DNA of 54,130 bases from Zygnema cylindricum. Lineage: Eukaryota; Streptophyta; Zygnematophyceae; Zygnematales; Zygnemataceae. The notes below the pieces were generated by a model, which saw only the letters and a program-made list of their open reading frames with translations, was not told where the DNA came from and did not search any database. Position 1 is the first letter of the stretch. Every line of letters begins with the position of its first letter. The stretch is from contig JBBHKE010001684.1 in assembly GCA_037447655.1 (NCBI GenBank), positions 188,001-242,130 of the forward strand. Reading direction: 5' to 3'. The position numbers and the translations under genes are program-made. This document shows positions 1-10,375 of the stretch, one piece after another.

Positions 1-505
1 TACTCTAATTTATTTAAGTACTCTATATTGGGTTGTATCGGCAATCATTATCCGAGCTGAAAATATGAACACTAAATTACGTAGCCTTACAAAATTTGTT
101 AGTCCGTATAGCTTTGACATCATTATGACGTTAATATCATTTGTCGCGCTGAATGTCAGTTAATGTTCACACTGACGACGATGCTGTCGACGGACGAGAG
201 TTTTGCGAACGGCTTTTTTTCGATGTGATTGATTTTTTGTTTAGTGCTATTTCACGTGCGAGCGCGATTCTATAAAATCATTATTTGTACCTTTTTACTT
301 ATAAAAGTACAATTCTGCACTGTCGGACGTCGTCCGGATTCCACACTATTTAAAACGAACCTATATTATAATATTTTACGCTAATTAAGCCTTACCTTAA
401 ATAGCATAATGAAAAAAATAGAATCATTTACTCTATTTAACGTGATTGACTCGAAATGTAGGGCGACAGAATTAGCATTATCTACTCTAATTACGATTCA
501 CGGTG
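1..505 (-). mobile_element. TA-flanked MITE, family 2, copy cut by window edge
   Basis: The right end reads ...ATTACGATTCACGGTG followed by TA. The body is the reverse complement of the complete element at 2021-2637; for example the motif around 20-110 mirrors 2440-2510. Only about 500 of roughly 617 bases lie in the window. No coding capacity is seen. Family assignment rests on the shared ends and interior; the other terminus and its target duplication are outside the window. Confidence 0.75.
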
Positions 506-659
506 TACTGTACTGTTTTGTATAGTACTGTACTTTATTGTACTGTACAGTACACCGTCAATCGCTATTAGAGTAAAGGAAAAATAGCGTAAAAAAAAAA
601 ATTAGTGTTATTAACACTAATCGGGATTTTTTTTTTTTTTAAATAAAATATATATACTA

Positions 660-1200
660 CACCGCCAATCGTTAATAGCGTTGTGTACGCTAATTCCGTC
701 CCGCTTTTTTTTTTTTAATTCTCCATTAGTGTAGCTCATTCTATTTTTTTCTTTATTCTATTTAGGGTTATATTCAGTACGTTGTCTCTTAAACAGAGTG
801 ATGTACGGCCAGTGTCAGACCGTACATAAATGTACCTTTTTAAGTTAGACAGTACAATAAATTAGTTTTAGTAACCGCGGACGCATGAGATTGTGCGTTC
901 TCAAAAGGAAAAAAAGGCAGGTCGTAAAAAATCCCGCTCGCACATATTCGTCCGACCGCCGCGTTTCGACCGTGTGAATGTACGATTTGTGTACGATTTG
1001 TCAGATTTTGTACGGAGACCACCTATATTAGTGTAAGCATGTTTGCGACCGATATTTTTTTTTCAAAGATCCAAATTACCATAGCCAAACAATTAGAATG
1101 TATGTTTTTTTCCAAAATTTTCAAATTCTTTAATAGCGTACACCACGGTAATTATTTTTATACGCTAAAAAAACTTACACGCTAATAACGATTGGCGGTG
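660..1200. mobile_element. TA-flanked MITE, family 1, nested copy
   Basis: The element begins CACCGCCAATCG and ends CGATTGGCGGTG, with TA at 658-659 and 1201-1202. It sits inside the left arm of the fold-back element. The other arm (around 1870-1890, opposite strand) shows the unoccupied sequence ATATACTAATTAATCC, with a single TA. That makes TA the target duplication and fixes the borders. Two more full copies occur at 16608-17163 and 43936-44497. No coding capacity. Confidence 0.85.
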
Positions 1201-1652
1201 TAATTAATCCCTAACTTTAATTTGGGTTGTCCTGAATAATGAATACCCGCCCTTTCGATAATAAATACCCGCCCTTTCGATGTCTACAGTAATATGTGCT
1301 TCGTACAAAATTTGACAATTCGTACGCCGTCTCGCTGTTCACACGGTCGACGGACGAACATATGATAACGTGGTTTTTGTCGACGAGTTTGCGTCTCTTT
1401 CTTCCAGTGCACATTCACATGTGTGTGCAATAATGTTAAGTGTCTTTATATGCCTTTGTAATTCAAAAATTACCATTTCGTACGAAAAAATCCTGTCCGT
1501 ACGCCACACTATTTCCATCGCAGCGTACTTCCATTAATAACGCTAATTGAAAAAAAAACCTAATTAGAATAATGGAAAAAATAGAATTATGGATTTGTAT
1601 TTCGGGTTTTTTTTTTTTTTAAAAGGGCACCGAATTGGCGTTATATACTGTA

Positions 1653-1987
1653 CACCGTCAATCGCTATTAAAGTATATTAGAGTATATTAGTGAATGTGC
1701 ACTGGAAGAAAGAGACGCAAACTCGTCGACAAAAATCACGTTCTCATATGTTCGTCCGTCGACCGTGTGAACAGCGCGACCGCGTACGAATTGTCAGATT
1801 TTGTACGAATCACATATTACTGTAGACATCGAAAGGGCGGGTATTTATTATTGAGGACAGCCCAAATTAAAGTTAGGGATTAATTAGTATATATACTTTT
1901 TTTCCAAAAAAAAAAATCCCGATTAGTGTTAATAATACTAAAAAAAAATTTACGCTATTATTCCTTCTCTAATAGCGATTGACGGTG
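1653..1987. mobile_element. TA-flanked MITE, family 3
   Basis: A 335-base unit bounded by CACCGTCAATCGCTATTA and its complement TAATAGCGATTGACGGTG, with TA immediately outside both ends. It can be read as an intact non-autonomous element or as the right half of the larger fold-back structure. It carries a small open frame (1695-1883) with no recognisable domain. Confidence 0.65.
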
Positions 1988-2020
1988 TAGAGTCGTAGCG
2001 TACCCCCATTTCTTATAGTA

Positions 2021-2637
2021 CACCGCGAATCGTAATTAGAGTAAATTACTCTAATTCGGTCGCTCTAAATTTCGACTCTATCACATAAAATAGAGTAGTC
2101 GATTCTAATTTTTTCATTATTCTAATTTAGGTGAGGTTTAATTAGCGTAAAAAATTCTAATATAGGTTATTTTTAAATAGTATTGGGTACGGACGACGTC
2201 TGACCGTGCAAAATTGTACTTTTATAAGTAAAAAGGTACAAATAATGATTTAATAGAATCGCACTCGCACGTGAAATCGCACTAAACAAATAAATAAATC
2301 ACATCGAAAAAAAGCCGTTCGCATAACTCTCGTCCGTCGACAGCATCGTCGTCAGTGTGAACATTAACTGACATTCAATGCGACAAATATTATTAGCGTC
2401 ATATGACGTCAATACTATACCGGACTGACACATTTTGTACGTCTACGTAATTTAGTGTTCATAATTATCGCGCACATAATTATCACCGACATAACCCAAT
2501 ATAGAATAACTAAATAAATTAGAGTAAACTTCATAGTTGAAAAAGCTCTATCACATAAATTAGCGTCAATTACTCTAATTGTTTTTTCTGGTTTTTTTAC
2601 TCTAATTTTTTCATTACTCTAATTACGATTCGCGGTG
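2021..2637 (+). mobile_element. TA-flanked MITE, family 2, complete copy
   Basis: It starts CACCGCGAATCGTAATTAG and ends CTAATTACGATTCGCGGTG, with TA on both sides. The 617-base interior has no credible reading frame. Related copies are at 1-505 (inverted, truncated) and 44857-45357. It ends about 450 bases upstream of the RPS26 start codon, so it borders or overlaps that promoter region. Confidence 0.8.
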
Positions 2638-3090
2638 TACTGTTAAAGCCTATTTCCATGGGCGAAATGCACATGTTCATGAACAAACAGAACGTGTACG
2701 AAAATGTAATTTATTATTAATTGATGCTGTCATAGACGGACCTTTGCCCTAAACACATTAAGGGTTCAGAAAAATCTGCACGTCAGGTTTAGTTTCGGCA
2801 AGTGTTCACATTAAATGTGTTAACACTTAACACTTGGGAACTCTACAGTACTGTACCGTACATGTGGTAATACAATACTATACGCGTTTAGTACCGTGAT
2901 ATACAGTATCATATGCGTATAGTATGTAGCAGCCACATTTTTGTGCACATTAGGGCTAAGGGACCGCGGTTCAGGACCTGACGTCGAAACAATATATATT
3001 TTTCTCCGTCTAATTGTTCTCTCTCTTGGCCCTGCTGCTTCCTGCTGCCCGCCGACCTTCTATTCCTTTGCCGCCTTTTATTCTGCAGCC
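2638..3090 (+). promoter_or_regulatory. Upstream region and leader of RPS26
   Basis: This stretch separates the nearest transposon from the RPS26 start codon. The last 80 bases before ATG are strongly pyrimidine-rich (TTCTCTCTCTTGGCC and onward), like the pyrimidine-rich leaders of many ribosomal-protein transcripts. A CCCTAAAC telo-box-like motif lies near 2747; such boxes occur in plant ribosomal-protein promoters, but a single copy is weak evidence. No TATA box can be assigned with confidence. Confidence 0.35.
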
Positions 3091-6000
3091 ATGGTAAGCA
3101 GCCATAGTTTCCTTTATCTGTTTCGTGATGATTTAACATACTGCATGCGTATCTTTCCTCTTAGATGGAAAACTGACCTGTATGGACCCTGTAGAGTCAC
3201 CCTTTCTTAACTACCCTAAATATCATGTCTGTAGGTTTGTTCCGGAGGAAAACTGTTTTTATTGCATTCGTATCCAGCAGTCATTCTCTGGCAAAGGTTT
3301 CTCGAATCGGCTACTTTTACAAACATTTTATTACTATACAGAAGGGTGTTTTTGTAAGCTTTTCCGAAGTATCCGAATAAAAATGCTGATCTTAGTAAGT
3401 ATTTATTTATTTATTTTGTTGTCCTTGCAGACGGTAAAACGTCGCTCTGGAGGACGCAACAAGCATGGTCGTGGACATGTAAACCCTATTCGGTGCTCCA
3501 ACTGCGGCCGATGTGTCCCCAAGGTGTTTTTTTTCTCTCTCATAAAACCCTGGCTGTTCAAACGTAAGGATAAGCTGACTACTTGTACTATCTCAGTCTC
3601 ATTTTCACTGATTCTGGAGTGCAAATGTTTTCTCCCTTACAAAACCCCGTCTACAGAAATGTATGGGCAAATTTAAAACTGTTATGCTCTTCATTTCACT
3701 GACTTCGGACTGCAATTGTTGTCTCATATAATTTGCTGATTGCGAAACTTCTTAGACAAATTCTCCTCAAAGCATTTTCACTGATTCTGGAGTGAAACCA
3801 GTATGCACTTCTGAATGTTTGTACTTCAGCTGTAAAAGTACAAAGCTTTTGCTGGTAGTAGTGGTGACTTAATGAAGGACTGATTTCAGGAAGTTAGTCA
3901 CCACAAATGTGTTAAACTCTATTTCAATTGAATACTGTTGACATACATGTTTGTTTCCATGGGCGTGATTTTCTCAGTCAACAATATTCCTTGTGAATTT
4001 AGTACACCCGAGAACTGTCGCATGTCTTTCTACAAATTCCAACTGGATCTGTAGTTTAAACTGTTTGTTTCGCCCATTTTTACTTGAGAAGAGACAATAT
4101 TTTTTAGGTCAATGGAAAGATGCAGGTAGGTAATTAACAGAAAGCACAGATGACAAGTATCAAATTAGACATAATCTGAAACAAAGCTCAAATATTTATA
4201 AACTGCATGAATGACGATCAAGCCGTGTGAATGTTGTCATACGCTCTGATCTGTTTAATAGTGTACAGTTAATGTGGTGTAATTACTACACTAACATACA
4301 ATATTTTGGAATATTGAAACATATGTGGCTAAGGTTTTCCCAGGCTGGTAGTCAATTATCTCTTGGAAGAAGATAGCTGAGGTTTATCTTTCCTGACCTA
4401 ATTTCTTTTTTTTCCCCTCAAGGACGCCGAAGCATTCTTACATATCATGGGTTACTGTGAATTTCTGTACTTATAACTGTTTTTCGTCAGCCGACAGTGA
4501 GAAAAGTCTTTGCCTTCAGTAATGTACGGAAAGTACACTCTGTATCACTTTTGACGTTATCATTTATTTCGCCATTTCAACATGTGTGCATGGGAGAAAA
4601 TCTTTTTTAAATGGAGAAATAAATATTAACGCTATTATCGGTACACGCTAGAGCGATTTTGAAAACGTGCCTATGTATGAAATATGAAGATCAGTAGCAG
4701 CTATGCTTTGTCATTTTTGACAGCCATGAAACTGATATTCTTGCTCATGTTGGTCTCTACTTTGTCTTTTCCTTACAGGACAAGGCAGTGAAGAGATTTT
4801 TGGTCCGTAACATTGTTGAACAGGCGGCAGTCCGTGATGTGCAGGAAGCTTGCAACTATGAAGGTAAGCAGTTTACCTATGGCTGTTCGCCTATGGATTC
4901 TCGCCTATGAATGTCGACTAGGACTTATACTGATCAATGGTCAAGACTGCGGTTCAATATTTTGAACGTCAGGAGAATAATCCGCTGAACATCATGTGTC
5001 AGAAGTTATGACTTGGTTTCTGGTCGTTCTGTAAAGGTGGTCGTTATGTGGACCTGAGAGTGTTGTGGCTAAATGTACAAGTTCAGGGTGGATGTACTTT
5101 CCATTATTTTGTCATATCATTGTTGTTGGTGTTTGCAAGAGTGGGAAAGCAACGCTGCAGGCAGAAAGTTTGGATGAGAACGTTTGTGGTTGTTGTTACT
5201 ATACTGTTTTATTACCTTTCATGTAGGTGGGACTTGAACATGTAAATCGGTGTTGTGAGAGTCCAGGTGTATTGCTGGTGGAAATGTCTTGCTGGTCTTT
5301 GGTTCAGTATTGAAGACTGTGTACTACAAGTCGCCTAATAAGAGGACTGCAAGTTTTATAACTTGGCGTCAGAACTGGTAACTAGTCATATTCAGGATCA
5401 GCTGTAAGTATCCGCTCTTAGGTATCCGCTTGTCGGTATCCATTTGACGAATGGAAGTATCAACGTTCGAAGGACGTGTAGTGCCTGACGGCGGACAAGT
5501 NNNNNNNNNNGCTACAGCATACACACTGAAAAATTTTTTGCAGTTCTTGCGGGTTTGTCATTACAAACTCACAGAAAGCATTAAAAGAACAATCTTTTTA
5601 GCCTGTGCCTGACTACAGGCGTGTAATGTGTACGCACCTCAAATTCTGAAGTCCAATTAAAAAGATGTTTTCAGTGATTGTGGTTCAGAACGTCTAAATA
5701 GTGTATGGATATGGCGGATTTCCATCATGATCATATTGGATTTTGTTTCGCTGCCATCACCAAAAACTTGCTCATAAGTTTGGGCGTTCTTGACGTTTTT
5801 TAAAAAGTCACACATACGACATCGAAACAGATTTCATATATTTGTAATAGAAACCTGCTGTTATATGCGGAAGTGCCGATTCAATCATAACAATAAGTCT
5901 TGTTTGTACTTTTATGTACATATTGGAGACTCACCTTTATTTTTGGCGCTTTCCATGTTGTCCGTTCATGGGCATATGTTTTTGAGGACTTAGACCTTTC

Positions 6001-7774
6001 CTCTTTTTTTTGGCGTTTGGTTTTTCTAATTTGCATGGATTTTTGCGGTATCAATCTGTACATGCCGGTTTTATCACAAGCAACTGATCAATATTCGGGA
6101 ATATCGTTGTTGCCGATTATCGGCTGGGCAACAGATATGATATGTATCCTTAGTCATGAGGGTTGTGTTTTCTAAGTATATCTGGAGTATTGGTCCTAAT
6201 CCGGACGCTTAAACAAGTTTATAAATTGGTCGAGATGGACAAGGGCATTTATAGAAGGGGACAAAATCACAGTGGTACATGGTTATCCCTTCACAAGCAT
6301 GGATTTGTTTGGGGCGTAGTAGTAGATTATTCCGGTTGTGTTGTCTTGTCTTGGAGGTATTCTTGTCTTGTCTTGGAGATACAGTATTCAGTACTGTATG
6401 TATGTGCCTGTTTAAGTCTTGTTTTTCACTGGGCATGGTATGTCGTTTCAGCGTTATGTGAAAGTTATTCATTTGAACTAATGTTTGCACCTTTCTGAAT
6501 CGTAATATTGTTTTTTGTCGGACAGGATATGTGCTCCCAAAGTTGTATGCCAAAATGCAGTACTGCATTTCCTGTGCCATTCACTCTCACGTAGTTCGTG
6601 TTCGCTCTCGGGAGGCCCGACGTATTCGTGAGCCCCCCAAGCGATTCGTCCGAAAGGTGAGTAACTTTGCCTTGGTTTTTTTTATTTGGTTGATGTTGCT
6701 TTGCTATTGACTATCAGTATATTGACCATTGTTATTAGTGATAATAACTTTTGCAACTTCTTTTGGCCCAGAATCATAAACTAGCGTTATTAACACTATT
6801 AAAAGGAATGGGATTTAAAATTTGGCCATGTCTCTGAAACTAAATTAGTGCTATTGAAACCAATCTTTCTCTAATACTAACTTTTCTTTTACGCACCAGT
6901 AGTCTGGAAAATATTTTTTTTGGTAGGATGAAAATTTCATAGCTGTCAAAAAAATAGCTGTTGCACTTCTTGGTCCTGGATATGTGCCTATTGGATTTGA
7001 GTAATGTTGAATGAACTTCTTTGGAAATCGCGATGGTTGTCATATGAGATGATCTCAAATATTTTTGTTGCAATAAGGGTCGGCCATGTCGAAAGGCTGA
7101 ATTTTGTAGCACAAAATGGAGACTCTGGGTGCCATTGTTAATTTTTAAATATGTTTTCAAATTTGCTGATTACAAATATTGGCTCGTTTACAAATGACTA
7201 TAACTGGGTTACTGAATGTGTGAATCAAGGGATTCTTAGGTTGGGTTTCTTGTTAGTCATACGAAGGTACCTTGAATTTTTATTAGCGTTAACGCTAATT
7301 TTGTGCCGGCTTTTTCACTACTTATTTTGCTTCTTAATGCAAATTATTCTAGACAGATCAAAATCAACCATGTCATTTGGAACCGAGTTAAAATCAATAA
7401 CACTAAAACCCCACATGAGTAATTTCTTTACTCTAATATAGACCACTCTCAAAACTTGGCCTCAGTCTGTCTTAATCTCGGTCTCAGTTTCTGTGTCTAT
7501 CTCAATCTTGTCTTAATTCCTTTCTCCATCTCGATTTTGGTCTGTCTCTCTCTTAGTCTCGGTCTTAATCTTGGTCTTAATCTTGGTCTCAGTCTCGGTT
7601 GTGGTCTCGGTTTTCGTCTCGGTCTCTTTTTCAACACGAGGTTTGTTTTTTTTTATTCATTTTTTTGGATTGTTGTTTCTTTTTTCAACTTTATTGTTTC
7701 AGGATGACAAAGCAAGGACAGGGGAGAAGCCTGGAGCCCGACCTGGCCCACCAGCAGCATCTGGACCAAAGTAA
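3091..7774 (+). CDS. RPS26: 40S ribosomal protein S26 (eS26)
   Basis: Five exons: 3091-3093 (the ATG alone), 3431-3523, 4779-4863, 6526-6656 and 7703-7774, all with GT-AG introns and compatible phases, giving 127 residues. The protein starts [20 protein letters not shown]. Zinc-binding cysteines are C23 and C26 (RCSNC) and C74 and C77 (YCISC). The family-typical segments [15 protein letters not shown] (43-57) and [11 protein letters not shown] (64-74) are present, and the tail is Pro/Ala/Gly-rich as in plants. eS26 sits at the mRNA exit channel of the small subunit. Introns are 337, 1255, 1662 and 1046 bases; the third holds an N gap, and the fourth contains short MITE-like traces near 6785-6880 and 7280-7440. 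Identification is secure; exon edges were set by reading frame. Confidence 0.96.
5501..5510. other. Assembly gap (10 N)
   Basis: Ten N bases within RPS26 intron 3. The true gap length is unknown, so the intron length of 1662 bases is a minimum or nominal value. Confidence 0.99.
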
Positions 7775-10375
7775 AGAATTGGCAAAGAGATAGTTTGAAT
7801 TGAGAGTGGGTAGTCTCCAATAGCGCTGTGCATAAGGAAGTGGATAGACTTATTCACAGGGAGAGGTTGTGGTTGCTGTCACTTTTTCTGGTTGTGAGCT
7901 CAACCAAATTGAGAAAAGAATGGCTGACTGATTCTGATTCTGTATGTTACAATCAGTTATTAAGAGAGAATTTCGCAAACAGAAACGTTGTTGGGAGTGA
8001 TTATTGGTGTGCACAAAAAGAGTGTCTATGGTGTTGTCTTTTTCATCTCTACTACTCTCTACTTGTATCCTTGTCGTTCTCTTTTCCAGTGGGCAGCTGA
8101 TTTGCTTTTAAGCAAGCAGAGAAATGATTTTGCCCTCCGAACTTAATTCTCTTTCACCGAAGAAGCAAAAAAAATATCTTGTAGTTGCTGTCCTCCTTCG
8201 TTAGTTCACAAGGATCCAAGTGTCTACAGCTGACAAGCTGTCCTGGAAGGAGCGATCACAAAATGAATAAGCAACCATCTCCAAACAGTACAAAGCAGTA
8301 CAAGCGAACACAAAACAGTACAAAGCAACCATCTCCAAATTATCTTTGCTGCAATAGCCGGCATGCGAAGTACAATGTCACTGAAGTAATCCTACATTTT
8401 ACATCCACATCTATGGCCACGTTTTGGAAGGTGTGCTACTTTCTACACCAGGGTCATCATGGTTCCCTCGAATAGTGAATAGAGGCATGCCAACATTAAA
8501 ATGAGGATTATTAAATCTGACATGTACAAGCCTGCTTCGCTACAACATTTAGCTTTTAAGAGAGCTCAATTAGGCATGCTCCTTGTCTTTCCCAATTGAT
8601 ACGCCAACAAAGCTTTTGTGGCCCACTTACAGTCACGTAAACTTAGAGATTTTGATTTGTTCTTATACACATTAAAAGGGACATGCAAAGCATCCATGGC
8701 ATCAGCAAAAAACAGTTCTTGTTCGATGATAGTAACGTGTCATCTAAAGCTGCAAGTTGAAATAAGTGCATCAGCCATTTCTATATGGCCAGATTATCCA
8801 TTTATTAAGTTCATATCAACATTGGCATATCCCAAAAACTACTTACACATTAGAAAAGTTCAACTCTGGTCACTTACAACCTGGAACTGCACTAATCGTC
8901 GCAGAATCTCAGTGGTATGGACGAGCGTGGATCGAGATGGTTTATTTTCACAAACAAATCCCCTTTTAACAGGGTAGAATCAACCTGCAGAGGTTTCCAT
9001 CCAGCACAAGGCATCAACTGAGCCAATGACGAAGCTCATGATTCGAAATGTCTTTAAACTGTCAGAAAACTGTGCGTTAAGAAAAATTTTACTCAAGCAA
9101 ACATTTCTCACATAGTTGTGCATGGATGGGCTTCTTCTGCACAAACAGATGTTGTCTACCACGAAGTCAAACAGCAAAAGCAAGTCTCTCCATTGAAATG
9201 CTGAACACAGTCCATGACTCCATGTAAAGCAATCGTCACGAGTCACCTTTACCGTACACTACGCCCACCTTGGGTACCGAGGTACACAGTGGATCGCAAT
9301 AGCGTTTTAAGTTTTTAACACGACTATTTCGGTCTTTTGCCCTCCGAATATAAAACAGAGCTAATAACATTAATCGTTCATTTCTTAATTTGGCTATTTG
9401 AATCGAAAGTAAAATTGTTCAATAATCGCTTCCTTACGCAAATAGATTCACATTTTACCGTACGGCAGAAGACGAAAGTGTACGGTACGGATGATTGCTG
9501 AACCCGTGATACTCGCGCTCTTTGCTTCTCTCTTTCTCTATTGAATTCTCACTCATTCTCTATTTCTATGTGATATCCTCTCCAAGGGCCAGGTTTGCTG
9601 GATGCTATACACGTGGCAGCAGTAGAAAGATAAAGGCATTGCTCGCTGATTGGCTGATCGTGGCAGGTAATTGTTTGGATGTTTTTAACGGAAGCTTTTT
9701 GCTTGAGGCCAACCTGCGGTTCCTTTCAGTACTTACACCTGTGTACCTCTGCAAAACATTTCACTTTCTCACGTCTGGCTTTTGAAACCTTTCGTTCCGT
9801 AAAGCAGATTTCTTAATTCTATAATTAATGAACTTTGAATTGATTCAAAGCCCTGTGTTGCGTTGAATATTGTGAATACGGAAACGCAGGGATAGATTAA
9901 ACGGAACGAAAACTGTTTTGAGTATGTTGTAAATGTAACAGGCAATTTATCACTACTAGAGATATTTATACCATACTACATCAAGACTTTTTTGCAAAGT
10001 GAACCAGCTGATTGCCATAGTCTTGAAATTGATTGCAACAATGCAAATTTCAAGTGTGGAAAAAGTGAAAATTGTAGATTTTTGCGCTAAAAATTTTGGC
10101 AGAAATTGCAATGTCCATAATTATCTTCATCATTCTGAGTTCCTTTATTTCAGAAAAACCATCATGTAAAAGCTTCTCAGTGTTCTTGCAAAAAATCTCA
10201 AGAGCCGTTGGCTCTCTCTCCCCACATTGAATATCCAATTTCAATTTTGAATATATTTTTGAAACCGGATTATGCACACCAAAAACAAACCAAAAACTAA
10301 ATTAACAAGCACATTAAAAATTAAAATTAAGAACTAAAATAGAAACTTAACATATTTTGCAGGTCCGAGCGTCCA
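7775..10375. other. Intergenic region between RPS26 and CMS1-like gene
   Basis: Holds the RPS26 3' untranslated region, a short repeated stretch near 8270-8340 (AGTACAAAGCA-type repeats), and the probable CMS1-like leader. A leader intron is plausible, with a donor near 9666 (GTGGCAG then GTAATT) and an acceptor just before 10363 (TTTTGCAG then GTCCGA). A degenerate MITE-like end may lie near 9280. No recognisable gene was found; open frames of 60-120 codons here show no domain. Confidence 0.5.

Larger units (their letters stand above)
553..1987. mobile_element. Fold-back composite of two opposed MITE copies (family 3)
   Basis: Both outer ends carry the inverted terminus CACCGTCAATCGCTATTAG, flanked by TA on each side. 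The left arm (553-659 plus 1203-1420) is a reverse-complement copy of the right arm (1690-1987), giving two opposed open frames of about 60 codons that are near mirror images (near 1217-1414 minus and 1695-1883 plus). These look like by-products of the inverted repeat, not genes. The left arm is interrupted by a separate MITE at 660-1200. A 19-22 base tandem duplication lies near 1241-1281. Confidence 0.65.

Noticed and set aside
660-1200. CACTA-type transposon, because ends begin CAC
   Set aside because: The terminus is CACCG and the empty-site comparison gives a 2-base TA duplication rather than the 3 bases typical of CACTA elements.
1217-1883. Two similar small proteins encoded on opposite strands (about 65 and 62 codons)
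   Set aside because: They are mirror images caused by the inverted arms of a fold-back transposon; no domain, no independent support.
8618-9246. Possible retroelement reverse-transcriptase remnant on the minus strand
   Set aside because: Short translated pieces gave no catalytic motif (no YVDD-like or integrase signature).
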